NCBI GenBank assembly: GCA_051000815.1
Contig: JBPCNX010000093.1
Coordinates: forward strand, 30,226 to 94,225
Length of the DNA stretch: 64,000 nucleotides
From: PSRF01 sp051000815
GTDB taxonomy: Bacteria > Acidobacteriota > Blastocatellia > Pyrinomonadales > Pyrinomonadaceae
Direction of reading: 5' to 3'
Part shown: positions 25,010 through 34,132 of the stretch, piece by piece
Numbering within the stretch: the stretch's first letter is position 1
How the letters are laid out: each line of letters starts with the position of its first letter
Translations under genes and position numbers: made by a program
Notes under the pieces: model-generated
The model's database searches: none
Told to the model about the DNA's origin: nothing
What the model saw: only the letters and a program-made list of their open reading frames with translations

Positions 25010-26023
25010 ATGCAGTACGTAGAAAACCCTCCCAATCCCTGGCTCAGCCATTCTGTGGAGTGGCTCGGAGAGCCGCCGGAAACAAAGCTGGAAGTCTTTG
25101 AAGAGACTGATACGCGCACGATCATTAGTCACAACAACAGTCCCGATGTGAGTTTTGATTATTCGCTGAACTGTTATCGAGGGTGCATCCACGGTTGCAC
25201 TTATTGCTTCAGCCGTCCCACTCATGAATATCTTGGGTATGGAGCAGGGACGGACTTTGATCGCAAGATTGTGGTTAAGGTTAAGGCGCCGGAACTCTTG
25301 CGCCGGGAGCTAATGAAGCCCTCGTGGAAAGGTGACGAGATCGTTTTTTCTTTTACTTCCGATCCCTATATTCCCCTCGAAGCTAACTACAAACTCACAC
25401 GCAGCTGTCTGAAGGTTTGCGCGGAGTTTCGCAATCCGGTAGGCGTGATTACCAAGTCAGCGTTAATCCGGAGAGACATCGATGTTTTGCAGGACCTTAC
25501 GCGCGAGGCCCGCCTGGGTGTCTTTTTTACAATTCCTTTCACGGATCGGGAGTCGGCCCGGGCGGTCGAACCATACGCGCCGCTACCTGATGCGCGATTC
25601 CACGCGATGAGGGATTTGGCGGCCGCCGGTATCACGGTCGGCATCGGCATCGCTCCGGTGATTCCAGGTTTAACTACCGATATTCCCGAGTTGCTCAAGC
25701 GGGCCAAAGACGCTGGCGCTAAACACGCGTTTATTAACATGCTGCGACTTCCGGGGAGCGTTGCCCCCTACTTTCAGGAGCGGCTCCACGCAAAACTGCC
25801 AACTAAAGCAAACCGCATTCTGAATCGAATCAAGGAAGCCCGCGAAGGAAAACTCAATTCGAGCGTTTTCGGCGAAAGAATGCGGGGCAAGGGTCAATTC
25901 TGGGAAGCAACAGAACGCCTGTTCAGAATTCACTGTGAACGCCTGGGTTTCAACAAGAAGATTGAACGCGCTCGAGAATCAACGACCTTCAGAAGACCTT
26001 CCTTACAGTCGAGTCTCTTCTAA
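25010..26023 (+). CDS. PA0069-family radical SAM protein
   Basis: 337 aa. N-terminal FDYSLNCYRGCIHGCTYCFS carries the radical SAM CX3CX2C triad (C59, C63, C66). The spore-photoproduct-lyase-like PA0069 features VFSFTSDPYIPLEANYKLTR, KSALIRRDIDVLQDL and GIGIAPVIPGLTTD follow. The reaction is not established for this family. The C-terminal region is basic and could contact nucleic acid, in line with the distant relation to SplB. It stands alone with about 200 non-coding bases before it. Confidence 0.88.
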   Translation: MQYVENPPNPWLSHSVEWLGEPPETKLEVFEETDTRTIISHNNSPDVSFDYSLNCYRGCIHGCTYCFSRPTHEYLGYGAGTDFDRKIVVKVKAPELLRRELMKPSWKGDEIVFSFTSDPYIPLEANYKLTRSCLKVCAEFRNPVGVITKSALIRRDIDVLQDLTREARLGVFFTIPFTDRESARAVEPYAPLPDARFHAMRDLAAAGITVGIGIAPVIPGLTTDIPELLKRAKDAGAKHAFINMLRLPGSVAPYFQERLHAKLPTKANRILNRIKEAREGKLNSSVFGERMRGKGQFWEATERLFRIHCERLGFNKKIERARESTTFRRPSLQSSLF

Positions 26024-26228
26024 TTTAAAGCATTGGAGTTCATCTCCGGCAACAGGAGGCTAGAACACTTGGCCCGCGCTGCCGCCGGGGCAAGGATAAA
26101 TTCGCATGAACCAGCACACGCTATTACTCAGCTGACTCGACACTCGTTTTTGACTAGAGACATAAAGCGGCGGCTTGCTTATAATGCCAAACGTACCTGA
26201 CCCACAAGACAAGTCAAGGAGCTGCGCC

Positions 26229-26654
26229 ATGATGCTAATCAGGGACGTGATTCGCAACCGTGAACCATACTCGATGAAGTCCTCAGCCAGTGTCCAGGAG
26301 GCAGCGGAGTTTATGGCGTCGCGCAATGTTGGCGCCGTCTGCGTCGTGGACGATGGTGGCAAACTGCTTGGCGTTTTCTCTGAACGTGATGTTGTAAAGA
26401 GAGTAGTGTTACAAAGGCGCGACCCTGCTGCTTTACAAGTGGGTGAGGTGACCAGTGAGTTGAGGGCAGTTATCAGGTGCGATGAAACCCCACATCAGGC
26501 ACTTGAAAGAATGGAGGTGATCGGCACCCGCCACCTGCCGGTAGTTGATGGTGAACGGTGGGTGGGCATGCTCTCCATGCGCGATCTCATGCGAGTCGAA
26601 TTGAGCGAGCAGGGCGACGAGATCAAGTTGCTGCACGAGTACATCCAACACTAA
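26229..26654 (+). CDS. Two-CBS-domain protein
   Basis: 141 aa from the ATG at 26229, picked because AAGGAG lies 7 bases upstream; an ATG at 26175 in the same frame has no ribosome site. It is made of two CBS motifs and nothing else: SASVQEAAEFMASRNVGAVC with GVFSERDVVKRV, and TPHQALERMEVIGTRHLPVV with GMLSMRDLMRVEL. Stand-alone CBS pairs bind adenine nucleotides and act as energy or ligand sensors. Partner unknown. Confidence 0.9.
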   Translation: MMLIRDVIRNREPYSMKSSASVQEAAEFMASRNVGAVCVVDDGGKLLGVFSERDVVKRVVLQRRDPAALQVGEVTSELRAVIRCDETPHQALERMEVIGTRHLPVVDGERWVGMLSMRDLMRVELSEQGDEIKLLHEYIQH

Positions 26655-26750
26655 GCCCCCCGGACAACCGCCTGCACAACGTGAGGTAGTGGCGACGCGC
26701 GCTGCTATCCTGCATCGTGTCGTGCCGCATTGGCGCAGGGGTAGACTTCG

Positions 26751-27902
26751 ATGAAATTTAAAACACTGTGGCTGATCGTCCCACTGATCGCGCTGGGCTT
26801 TGGCGCATACTGTCGCCAACCGCCTCAAGGACGAGGCGCCGGCGAAATAGAAAAGGCTGGGGATCAACAAAGCTTTCGAGTGGAGACTGTAGCCGCCAAC
26901 CTTCAGGTCCCATGGTCGATCGTTTGGGCGTCGGATGGACGAATGTTCTTTACTGAACGACCGGGTCGGGTTCGTGTCTACGCAAGAGGTCAACTGCTAG
27001 CGGCGCCGCTCTTTGTTGTTCCCGACGTAGAGCCGTCTGGCGAAAGCGGTCTTATGAGCATGGCTCTGCATCCGCAGTTTGAGTCGAACCACTTCCTGTA
27101 TCTTGCCTATGCTTACAAACTAGAGTCTCAGCAGGTAAGGGTTGTTCGGTATCGCGAAACCTCCAGCGGCTTGGTTGATAGCAAGGTAATCATCGAAGAC
27201 ATTCCCGCAGCCCGCTTTCACGCGGGGTGTCGCCTGGGGTTCGGCCCTGACGGCAAGCTGTACATCACTACTGGCGACGCCACCGAGCGGGGGCTGGCGC
27301 AAAGGTTGGATTCGCTTGCCGGCAAGACCCTCCGTCTCAATGACGACGGGAGTATTCCTTCCGACAATCCCTTTGTAGGTCAGCAAAACGCGCGGCCCGA
27401 GATCTGGTCATATGGCCATCGCAACGCCCAGGGCTTAGCCTGGCAACCGGCAGCCAACCTAATGTTCCAGACTGAGCATGGGCCTTCCGGATTTGATGGA
27501 CCGGGTGGTGGTGATGCAGTGAACATCGTCGAGCGGGGAAAGAACTATGGATGGCCGCTGATTCATCATACCCAAACCAAAGAAGGCATGGAGTCGCCTT
27601 TGCTTGAATACACCCCTGCATGCGCGCCGGGTAGCGCAATGTTTTATCGCGGTTCTTCCTTTCCTCAGTTTCACAACAACTTCTTTTTCGGCTGTCTGCG
27701 AGGCGAGCGGATTATCCGAGTCGTGCTCGATGGCCGGCGAGTCGTCAGCCAGGAAGACCTGCTTAGTGGGAAGTATGGTCGGATTCGCGATGTTGCTGAA
27801 GGACCGGGCGGGGCAATCTACTTCTCGACTTCCAACCGCGATGGCCGCGGATCTCCCGCGCCTGATGACGATCGGATAATCAGGTTACTTCCGGCTAAGT
27901 AG
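26751..27902 (+). CDS. PQQ-dependent sugar dehydrogenase (YliI-like), exported
   Basis: 383 aa with an N-terminal signal segment ending near AYCRQ; Cys21 could be lipidated, although the lipobox is not canonical. Soluble aldose dehydrogenase six-bladed propeller: VPWSIVWASDGRMFFTERPG, MALHPQFESNHFLYLAY, the active-site HAGCRLGFGPDGKLYITTGD, YGHRNAQGLAWQP and FQTEHGPSGFDGPGGGDAVN. It oxidises aldoses in the periplasm using PQQ. A second domain of this family lies inside the giant protein at 19139-23221. Confidence 0.9.
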   Translation: MKFKTLWLIVPLIALGFGAYCRQPPQGRGAGEIEKAGDQQSFRVETVAANLQVPWSIVWASDGRMFFTERPGRVRVYARGQLLAAPLFVVPDVEPSGESGLMSMALHPQFESNHFLYLAYAYKLESQQVRVVRYRETSSGLVDSKVIIEDIPAARFHAGCRLGFGPDGKLYITTGDATERGLAQRLDSLAGKTLRLNDDGSIPSDNPFVGQQNARPEIWSYGHRNAQGLAWQPAANLMFQTEHGPSGFDGPGGGDAVNIVERGKNYGWPLIHHTQTKEGMESPLLEYTPACAPGSAMFYRGSSFPQFHNNFFFGCLRGERIIRVVLDGRRVVSQEDLLSGKYGRIRDVAEGPGGAIYFSTSNRDGRGSPAPDDDRIIRLLPAK

Positions 27903-27907
27903 AGTAT

Positions 27908-28558
27908 CTACGTTTTCTGAGCGAGGATGGCGCTCTTGCTCCAGCCGATTATCTGCATGGGCGGAAAGCGGTAGTGATGCACTAATCGAAAGTGTCGTTC
28001 TGTGTTTCGCATTACTTCGCGAGGTGGGTGGTGCTTGAAACGAAATAGTATCTCGAGAAGCGTGCTGGCCGGAGAAGGTCTGCAGGGGATGTGCAACAGG
28101 TGACCCCCGGGATTAATAATGCGGGCAAGTTCATTCATGCCGTCGGAAAGTGGAACATATTCCAACGCACCGCTGGTAACCACCATATCGAATGAGTTGT
28201 CAGCGAAGGGAAGAGAAAGTAAATTGCCTTGGGCGAAGCTAGCGTCGCGCGTTCTGCCGGGACCTTCACTCACCGCGCGCCTGGCTGCCTCGATGGAAGT
28301 TGCCGAGAGATCAAGTGCGGTGATTCTGACGGGAAAATGGATCGCTCGTAACAATGCAAGCGTCAAAAGCCCGGTACCGCAGCCGGCGTCGAGAATCCGA
28401 GCCCCACGAGATAAGGGCAGCGGGTGGCTGAAAAAGTACTCGTCGAGCGACCGGCCGTAACCGTTGAGCTTGAAAGTCAAATCATAGAAACCGGCAATCT
28501 TGTCGTAATAAGAGCCGGCTTTGGCCTCAGTCTTGGTCGCGGTCAGCACATATTCCAT
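27908..28558 (-). CDS. Class I SAM-dependent methyltransferase
   Basis: 216 aa. Motif I is ARILDAGCGTGLLTLALL, motif II TALDLSATSIEAA, and the post-motif SLPFADNSFDMVVTSGALEY and GGHLLHIPCRP follow, all of UbiE/Methyltransf_11 type. The N-terminus SYYDKIAGFYDLTF resembles ubiquinone/menaquinone or phospholipid methyltransferases. The substrate cannot be told from sequence. It is convergent with the sugar dehydrogenase gene, 5 bases apart. Confidence 0.88.
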   Translation of the reverse strand: MEYVLTATKTEAKAGSYYDKIAGFYDLTFKLNGYGRSLDEYFFSHPLPLSRGARILDAGCGTGLLTLALLRAIHFPVRITALDLSATSIEAARRAVSEGPGRTRDASFAQGNLLSLPFADNSFDMVVTSGALEYVPLSDGMNELARIINPGGHLLHIPCRPSPASTLLEILFRFKHHPPREVMRNTERHFRLVHHYRFPPMQIIGWSKSAILAQKT

Positions 28559-28773
28559 AGGCCTCTCCTATCCGCCATACTTAACTGTTTTTCTCTGCCT
28601 CGGCACGAGAAGTTACTTCTTTGGGTAATCTAGCGCGTTATTGTAGCTTCCCGTGGGTGTTTACTCAATAACAGAACCGTCGCGTCAAAAACCATCACAA
28701 TCCGTGCAAGAGTGAGAGGGCTATGTCGTTCTAGCAACGGGTCACGAGTGTATTTCAAGTTGGGAGAAAAACC

Positions 28774-29676
28774 ATGAAGAAGACTTTACTAATTCTGGGC
28801 ATCACGGCGATCGCCGTTGTTGCGACGGCAGTGCTTTTCTTCTCCAGCCAGACTGAAGCGGCGATCGCGGATTCGGCCGATTCCTCAGAGACAATTGCTC
28901 AGGGAAGAAGCTTAACGCCGGTACAAGGGTTCGAGGTTGAGATAATGGTCGACGGTCGACCTCTCCCGGAGTACGCAGCCCGGGGAAGGCGGTATGTTGA
29001 AGCGGTTGAAGGATCGGAGTACGACATCAGGGTGCGAAACCCTTATCCGTTCCGCGTGGCGGTGGCGTTATCCGTCGATGGTTTGAATTCGATTGACGCA
29101 CGGCGCACCACGGCCTGGAACGCCAGTAAGTGGGTGATTGCCCCGTACGGCTCCATCCATGTGAGCGGTTGGCAGATGAGTTCGGAGCGTGCCCGCCGTT
29201 TTTATTTCACCACGGAGCGTGATTCGTACGCTGCGAAATTGGGACAAGCGGCAAACCTTGGGGCTATCTCGGCAGTTTTCTTCCGTGAGCGCCATCCTGT
29301 CCCAGTTCCCATTGTTCCTGCACGGCCCCGCTACGAGGAAGATGGCGGGCGTGATAACAGGACAGAAAAGTCCAGGAGGCCGCCGGCAGCGGGAGAGTCT
29401 CAGGCTGCTGGTCGAGAGCAAAGACAAACGGCGCCAATGCAAACCGACGATGAGTACGCTGCGACCGGCATTGGCCGCTCGGTCAGAAACGACGTGCGCT
29501 TTGTGGATATGGAATTGGAATCGCGACCGGCGGGCGAGGTCAACATTCGCTACGAGTATTACCCGGCGTTGGTTCGGCTGGGAATCCTCCCGCATCAGTA
29601 TCCTCGAGTAGATTCGTTGCGGCGGCGTGAAAGCGCGACGGGCTTTGAGGATCGTCGCTTCAGTCCCGAACCTTAA
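28774..29676 (+). CDS. Conserved secreted protein, unknown function
   Basis: 300 aa with an AAAAACC-ATG start and a clear signal peptide (about 4-29). A folded domain (about 50-180) includes YDIRVRNPYPFRVAVALSVD, NASKWVIAPYGSIHVSGWQ and RRFYFTTERDSYAAKLG. A charged, Pro/Arg-rich low-complexity stretch follows (about 185-235). A short C-terminal segment ends with VNIRYEYYPALVRLGILP. I do not recognise a named family; the first domain looks like an all-beta surface domain. Confidence 0.7.
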   Translation: MKKTLLILGITAIAVVATAVLFFSSQTEAAIADSADSSETIAQGRSLTPVQGFEVEIMVDGRPLPEYAARGRRYVEAVEGSEYDIRVRNPYPFRVAVALSVDGLNSIDARRTTAWNASKWVIAPYGSIHVSGWQMSSERARRFYFTTERDSYAAKLGQAANLGAISAVFFRERHPVPVPIVPARPRYEEDGGRDNRTEKSRRPPAAGESQAAGREQRQTAPMQTDDEYAATGIGRSVRNDVRFVDMELESRPAGEVNIRYEYYPALVRLGILPHQYPRVDSLRRRESATGFEDRRFSPEP

Positions 29677-29707
29677 CCATGAGAGACCGCGAACAATTTG
29701 GCGGCGG

Positions 29708-31165
29708 TTATTTTGGAATCAGATCGGCCGTGTAGAGTTCGCGATAGACCCGGTAGTTGGTCATTACTTTCTGCACATAGGTTTTCGTTTCGTCAAAGCC
29801 GATCTCGGCGGTGAAGACGCCGGGATCTTTGTGCCTGGCGCGCTTTACCCAGCGAGCGACGTTGTCTTCACCGCCATTATAAGAGGCGGCAACGGGCTCG
29901 AGTGTGTTGGGAAACATTCGAGCGAGCGCGGCGAGATACTCGCTGCCAAGCAGAATTGAAGTTTCTGGTCGGTATAAATCGCTCTCTCGTAATTCATTCA
30001 ATCGCGCGTTAGTCGCATATTTCTGCGCCGCATCGATCGTGAGCTGCAGGAGACCGCGGGCGCCGGCCGGGGATTTCGCGAGTGGCCGAAAAACACTTTC
30101 CTGCCGGATGATCGAGAGGATGAAACGAGGATCGAGCTTCCTGGCTTTAGCGGCCCGAACGATTGCCTGACGGTAGGGAGCGGGGTAAGAATCTATTAGG
30201 CCGCTAACCTGAGCGCTAAAACGTTGTGATCTTTCCCGGATCAGATCCTGCGCTCCCGGATTTGCCAGCGCCTGCGAGCGTTCAAGCGCCAGCCCGCCAT
30301 AGTAAGATTCAGGTCCGTCGCTGATTGCCAGATATGTGTTAACGGCTTCTCGTTTACTTCCCAAATGCTCCAGACTGTAGCCCTTCAAATATGCAACCTC
30401 CGAACGCGTGGTAAGCACGCCTTTCAAAAAGCTAAGCCGGCTCAACTCTTCAGCGGTAGCAACCGCATGCCTCCAGTCACTTTCGGCGACGTCCAGCCGG
30501 AGTCGTGCAAAGACGGCATTGGTTTCCGTAACGCTACCGGCAAATCTTTCTCTGGTGCGGGTTATCCAGATAATCGCTTCTTCTGGTCGCCCGGCTTCGC
30601 GAATAGTATCGATAAGATTCAGATGTGCCGTGTCGATGCGCTCGCCACTGGGAAACCTTTGAATATATTCGGCATACTTCTCGGCTGCTTCTATGGGTCT
30701 TCCCATTCGCAGTAGGGCAGCGGCGCTGAAATTGAGTCCCTCCCGACCCTCTTTAGTGGAACCAAACTTCCGAACAAGTTGCGCAAACGTTTCGACCGCA
30801 TCTGCATATTGCCGGGATTGGGAGTAAGACCTGCCGATGCCCAGAAGCGCCTCGGCAACTTTGGGTTCTTCGGGGTAATAATCGATTAAGGTTTGCCAAT
30901 GCTCGCGGGCTTCGCTGAACGCCCGATTGGTCATGTAAACATTCGCGCGGCGTAGATGTTCCGCCGGACTCAGCCGCGGTAGTTTGTTGTTGGCGTCACG
31001 AGATGACCGATCCGCTCTTCGCACCGAGGCAAGGGTTCCATCGTTGGCCGATTGGGGAGTTGAAGCGGGTGGCATCCCTCCGCTGAGCCGACCTGACAAA
31101 CGGCTGCCGTGGACGCAGACGATACTCATCATTATCAGAACTGAGGCTTTTACGAATCGCACCAC
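29708..31165 (-). CDS. Soluble lytic transglycosylase with TPR-like N-terminus
   Basis: 485 aa: signal peptide, then about 270 residues of TPR-like helices (HLRRANVYMTNRAFSEAREH, EALLGIGRSYSQSRQYADAV and so on), then the SLT catalytic domain: LDPRFILSIIRQESVFRPLA with the catalytic Glu, SPAGARGLLQLTIDAAQKYA, VAASYNGGEDNVARW. The layout matches Slt70-type enzymes, where a helical superhelix wraps the catalytic domain. It is periplasmic and cleaves murein. It is the second SLT enzyme of the window (first at 1026-2030). Confidence 0.92.
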   Translation of the reverse strand: MVRFVKASVLIMMSIVCVHGSRLSGRLSGGMPPASTPQSANDGTLASVRRADRSSRDANNKLPRLSPAEHLRRANVYMTNRAFSEAREHWQTLIDYYPEEPKVAEALLGIGRSYSQSRQYADAVETFAQLVRKFGSTKEGREGLNFSAAALLRMGRPIEAAEKYAEYIQRFPSGERIDTAHLNLIDTIREAGRPEEAIIWITRTRERFAGSVTETNAVFARLRLDVAESDWRHAVATAEELSRLSFLKGVLTTRSEVAYLKGYSLEHLGSKREAVNTYLAISDGPESYYGGLALERSQALANPGAQDLIRERSQRFSAQVSGLIDSYPAPYRQAIVRAAKARKLDPRFILSIIRQESVFRPLAKSPAGARGLLQLTIDAAQKYATNARLNELRESDLYRPETSILLGSEYLAALARMFPNTLEPVAASYNGGEDNVARWVKRARHKDPGVFTAEIGFDETKTYVQKVMTNYRVYRELYTADLIPK

Positions 31166-31195
31166 AACGGTTTCCCCCCTCGATTTGCTGTATGA

Positions 31196-31618
31196 CTAAG
31201 CTTCGATGATCTCAAACGTCGAAACGATTTCCGCGGTTGGCCTCAACGTGGCAGCTACGCTGCAATACCTGGTTTCAGAAAGCTCGATGGCCTGGGCTAC
31301 AGCCTTTTCGGAAACACTCCGGCCCGTGACCACATGATGCACCTCCATGCGCTGATAGCTTCGGGGATGCTCTGCACGTCGGTCGCCCCGAACCTCAACT
31401 CGATAATCTGTCACATCCTGTCGTTTCTTTTTCAAGATGCCAATGACATCCACCGCGGTACAACTGCCAAGTGCTACGAGCAACAGTTCCATCGGTGTCG
31501 GCGCGGAAGCCCGTTCGTTGTCGGTATCAAGTGTCAGGGCATGTTTAGAAGGTGTGATGCCGACGAAAAGATCATCTTTGGCAAAGTGAATTACAGCTTT
31601 GGGATCTGCCAGGCTCAT
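31196..31618 (-). CDS. OsmC-family protein
   Basis: 140 aa from the ATG at 31618, selected for its GGAGG ribosome site; the frame runs further upstream without conservation. OsmC/Ohr fold with both reactive cysteines: ELLLVALGSCTAVDVIGIL (Cys53) and ETRYCSVAATL (Cys119). OsmC-like proteins are thiol peroxidases for organic hydroperoxides, or YhfA-type proteins of less clear role; this one resembles the YhfA group. Cytoplasmic. Confidence 0.9.
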   Translation of the reverse strand: MSLADPKAVIHFAKDDLFVGITPSKHALTLDTDNERASAPTPMELLLVALGSCTAVDVIGILKKKRQDVTDYRVEVRGDRRAEHPRSYQRMEVHHVVTGRSVSEKAVAQAIELSETRYCSVAATLRPTAEIVSTFEIIEA

Positions 31619-31949
31619 CAAATGGACCTCCGCGGGCAGCATAACATAGCGGGTTAAACCCACCCGTGAGCCATCTGCCAAAGGGTGGCTTTCGGGCACC
31701 AAAACGGAAATCCCAGTCGTAACCTTGTAATGCAAGAGTGAGAATCCATGTACTGTTTTGCATCGTTTATCGTGGACTTTTGTCCGAATTTCCTAGAAAA
31801 CCGGCAGGGGCATGAGCCATTAACACCATAACCCACTCATTGGCACAACCTTTGTAAAGAATTGGTTAGATTTACCTGGGTTCTCCCGATCACCAGCGAA
31901 ACATGTGCGGGGATTTGCAGAACAGCAGCACACTTGGAGGAATAAGCAA
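31619..31949. other. Intergenic region between divergent genes
   Basis: 331 bases. The only signal I see is a sigma-54-like box at 31850-31866; otherwise nothing coding. Confidence 0.4.
31850..31866 (+). promoter_or_regulatory. Candidate sigma-54 (-24/-12) promoter
   Basis: TTGGCACAACCTTTGTA matches the -24 element (TTGGCAC) exactly. The -12 element has TTGTA in place of TTGCA, with the required 5-base spacer. It lies about 85 bases before the glycine-zipper protein start. The call is by eye; no enhancer-binding regulator gene is nearby. Confidence 0.35.
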
Positions 31950-33467
31950 ATGAGTATAGTCAGAAGAATGCTTGCGGTGACTTTCGCAATGGGAGTCTTG
32001 TTAACCGGACTCACAACGATGGCGCAACAGCGTACCTATAGAGGGACCCACCAATCAGTCAGACAACTAATAAGTCGTATTCAAAACAGGACAGACATCT
32101 TTCGTACCAGCCTCGACAGGGTACTCGGCCAAGGTACGCTGAGCGCCAACGCGGAGGACAATATCAATCTTTTTGTCCGTGACTTTGACGACTCCCTGAA
32201 TCGACTTAAGGAGCGGTTTGAAAGCCGACAATCAACCGCGTCTGACGCGCAGGAAGTGCTTAATCAAGCGGCATTGATCGATCGGTTCGTGAATCGCCGC
32301 CGGGTCGACAGCACTGTGCAGAGGGACTGGGCGAATGTTCGTCTCCAGCTCAACCAATTGGCGCAGGTCTACAACGTTACCTGGCCTTCCCCGGGAAGAA
32401 TTACCCGGTCACCGCTTCCGTCTACTTCCAATAGCCTGTTGACGGGAACTTATCGTCTCGATGCCTCGAGGAGCGATGATCCACGCGACGCGGCGAATCG
32501 TGCAACCCAGAGCTTGCCGAACCGCGATCGTCAGAGAATCAGTGACGACGTCACAGCACGTCTCGAATCACCGGATCAAATCGCAATCGATGTGAGCGGA
32601 CGGCGGGTGACGATCGCCTCTTCACGGGCGCCGCAGATTTCTTTTGACGCGGACGGCACCGAACGTGTCGAGACAACTCAGAACGGCCGCTCCATTCGTG
32701 CGCGGGCCACGTTAACCGGCGATCAGCTGGTCGTCAGTTCGACCGGCGACCGGTTGACAGACTTCACGGTTACGTTCGATCCGATTGACAACGGTCGGCG
32801 GCTGAGTGTTACGAGGCGTGTTTACATCAGTGGTCTTACCAGGCCAGTGGTGGTTCAAAGCACGTATGACAAGACCGCGGATATCGCTCGTTTTGATATT
32901 CAGAACGGATCGGAGGGCTCAATCCCGACGTCCACCGGGGACTTCGTCATTCCGAACGGCGAATCGCTGATGGCGGAATTGAACGATGATTTGTCCACTA
33001 GAACAGCGCGCGAAGGACAAACATTTACGGCAACTGTGAGGCAGCCGGTGCAGTTCGAAGGCGCTACGATTGAAGGTCGAATTACCAATCTTCGGCGCGG
33101 CGGCCGGGTCACCGGACGGTCAGAAATGACTTTGATTTTTGACAATATTCGTCTGCGTGATGGTAGGTCGTATCGCTTCGCTGGGATTCTCGAGTCGGTT
33201 CGATCTCCAGGCGGAGATGTTGTCAATGTCGACAACGAAGGATCCGTCAGAGATGACAACCAAACCACGAAGACGGTTCAACGCACAGCGATTGGTACTG
33301 CCGTTGGCGCAATCATCGGCGCGATTGCCGGAGGTGGTAAAGGTGCGGCCATCGGCGCAATCATCGGCGCGGGTGGCGGCGCGGGTTCCGTCTACGTGCA
33401 GGGTCGGGACGATTTGGACCTGGTTCGCGGGACTGAGCTCACGATCCGGGCCTCTGGACCTCGGTAG
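31950..33467 (+). CDS. Exported protein with C-terminal glycine-zipper
   Basis: 505 aa from the ATG at 31950, with GGAGGAATA just upstream. Signal peptide about 4-28. A helical N-terminal region (about 35-150) is followed by a beta-rich middle (LTGTYRLDASRSDDPRDAA; repeated TSTGD and FVIPNGE elements). A C-terminal glycine zipper of about 45 residues follows (GTAVGAIIGAIAGGGKGAA, IGAIIGAGGGAG), suggesting insertion into or association with a membrane. It resembles acidobacterial envelope proteins of unknown role; I cannot name a family for the core. Confidence 0.75.
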   Translation: MSIVRRMLAVTFAMGVLLTGLTTMAQQRTYRGTHQSVRQLISRIQNRTDIFRTSLDRVLGQGTLSANAEDNINLFVRDFDDSLNRLKERFESRQSTASDAQEVLNQAALIDRFVNRRRVDSTVQRDWANVRLQLNQLAQVYNVTWPSPGRITRSPLPSTSNSLLTGTYRLDASRSDDPRDAANRATQSLPNRDRQRISDDVTARLESPDQIAIDVSGRRVTIASSRAPQISFDADGTERVETTQNGRSIRARATLTGDQLVVSSTGDRLTDFTVTFDPIDNGRRLSVTRRVYISGLTRPVVVQSTYDKTADIARFDIQNGSEGSIPTSTGDFVIPNGESLMAELNDDLSTRTAREGQTFTATVRQPVQFEGATIEGRITNLRRGGRVTGRSEMTLIFDNIRLRDGRSYRFAGILESVRSPGGDVVNVDNEGSVRDDNQTTKTVQRTAIGTAVGAIIGAIAGGGKGAAIGAIIGAGGGAGSVYVQGRDDLDLVRGTELTIRASGPR

Positions 33468-33489
33468 GATTCAAGTCCTTAACGTAAGG

Positions 33490-33521
33490 GGCCGGCAATG
33501 AAAGTTGCCGGCCTTAATTTT
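33490..33521 (+). terminator. Intrinsic terminator
   Basis: A perfect 9-bp stem GGCCGGCAA/TTGCCGGCC (33490-33498, 33505-33513) with a 6-base loop, followed by TTAATTTT, directly after the glycine-zipper gene. Confidence 0.85.
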
Positions 33522-33647
33522 GTCCGAGGACCAAGAAGTCCATGTTATTATCCTCCAAATCCCAGACGACCTCACCTGCTTGAAAACAATGGTTCGAAGA
33601 TGCTGGACGTTGGGCCATGAACTTGAGCTGAACGTGGGAGGATTAAC

Positions 33648-34097
33648 ATGTCTCTGATTCTTGTGGTTGACGACGACGAAATCATCCGTGACATGCTCTA
33701 CGAATTGCTTTCAGAAGAGTACGATTGTCAAACTGCGCAAACCGCCGAACAGGCGTTGGCGAGACTGGAAGTAGATAAGTACGACGTCGTGCTTACCGAC
33801 ATCTCGATGCCCGGTTTGAGCGGGCTGGAACTCCTCGGCCACGTGCGTCAAAAATATCCGGATACGCCGGTGATCATCATTTCGGGGATCAGCGATAAAG
33901 AACATGCTCAAGGGTTAATTCGGCTCGGTGCGTTTGAGTTTCTCCTTAAGCCTTTTCGTCTTGAAGTTGTTGAGAAAACCGTGAAGCGAGCTGTGGAACA
34001 TCGGCGGCGAACGCTGGCGAGATCCCGCGACAGGGGCGGGAGGATACATGATGATGAGGAAGCTACAGAGTGGAAGATTGTTAAGGACAACCGCTAA
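33648..34097 (+). CDS. Response regulator receiver protein
   Basis: 149 aa, GGAGGATTAAC ribosome site. A single CheY-like receiver: acidic pocket VVDDDE (residues 6-11), phosphoacceptor Asp51 in VLTDISMPGLSG, then IIISGIS and FLLKPF. A short basic tail (KRAVEHRRRTLARSRDRGG) follows instead of an output domain. It faces the hybrid histidine kinase gene 35 bases away (convergent), which is a likely partner. Confidence 0.92.
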   Translation: MSLILVVDDDEIIRDMLYELLSEEYDCQTAQTAEQALARLEVDKYDVVLTDISMPGLSGLELLGHVRQKYPDTPVIIISGISDKEHAQGLIRLGAFEFLLKPFRLEVVEKTVKRAVEHRRRTLARSRDRGGRIHDDEEATEWKIVKDNR

Positions 34098-34132
34098 GTC
34101 ACGCACCCATTCGACACTCGCGACATACCTGA

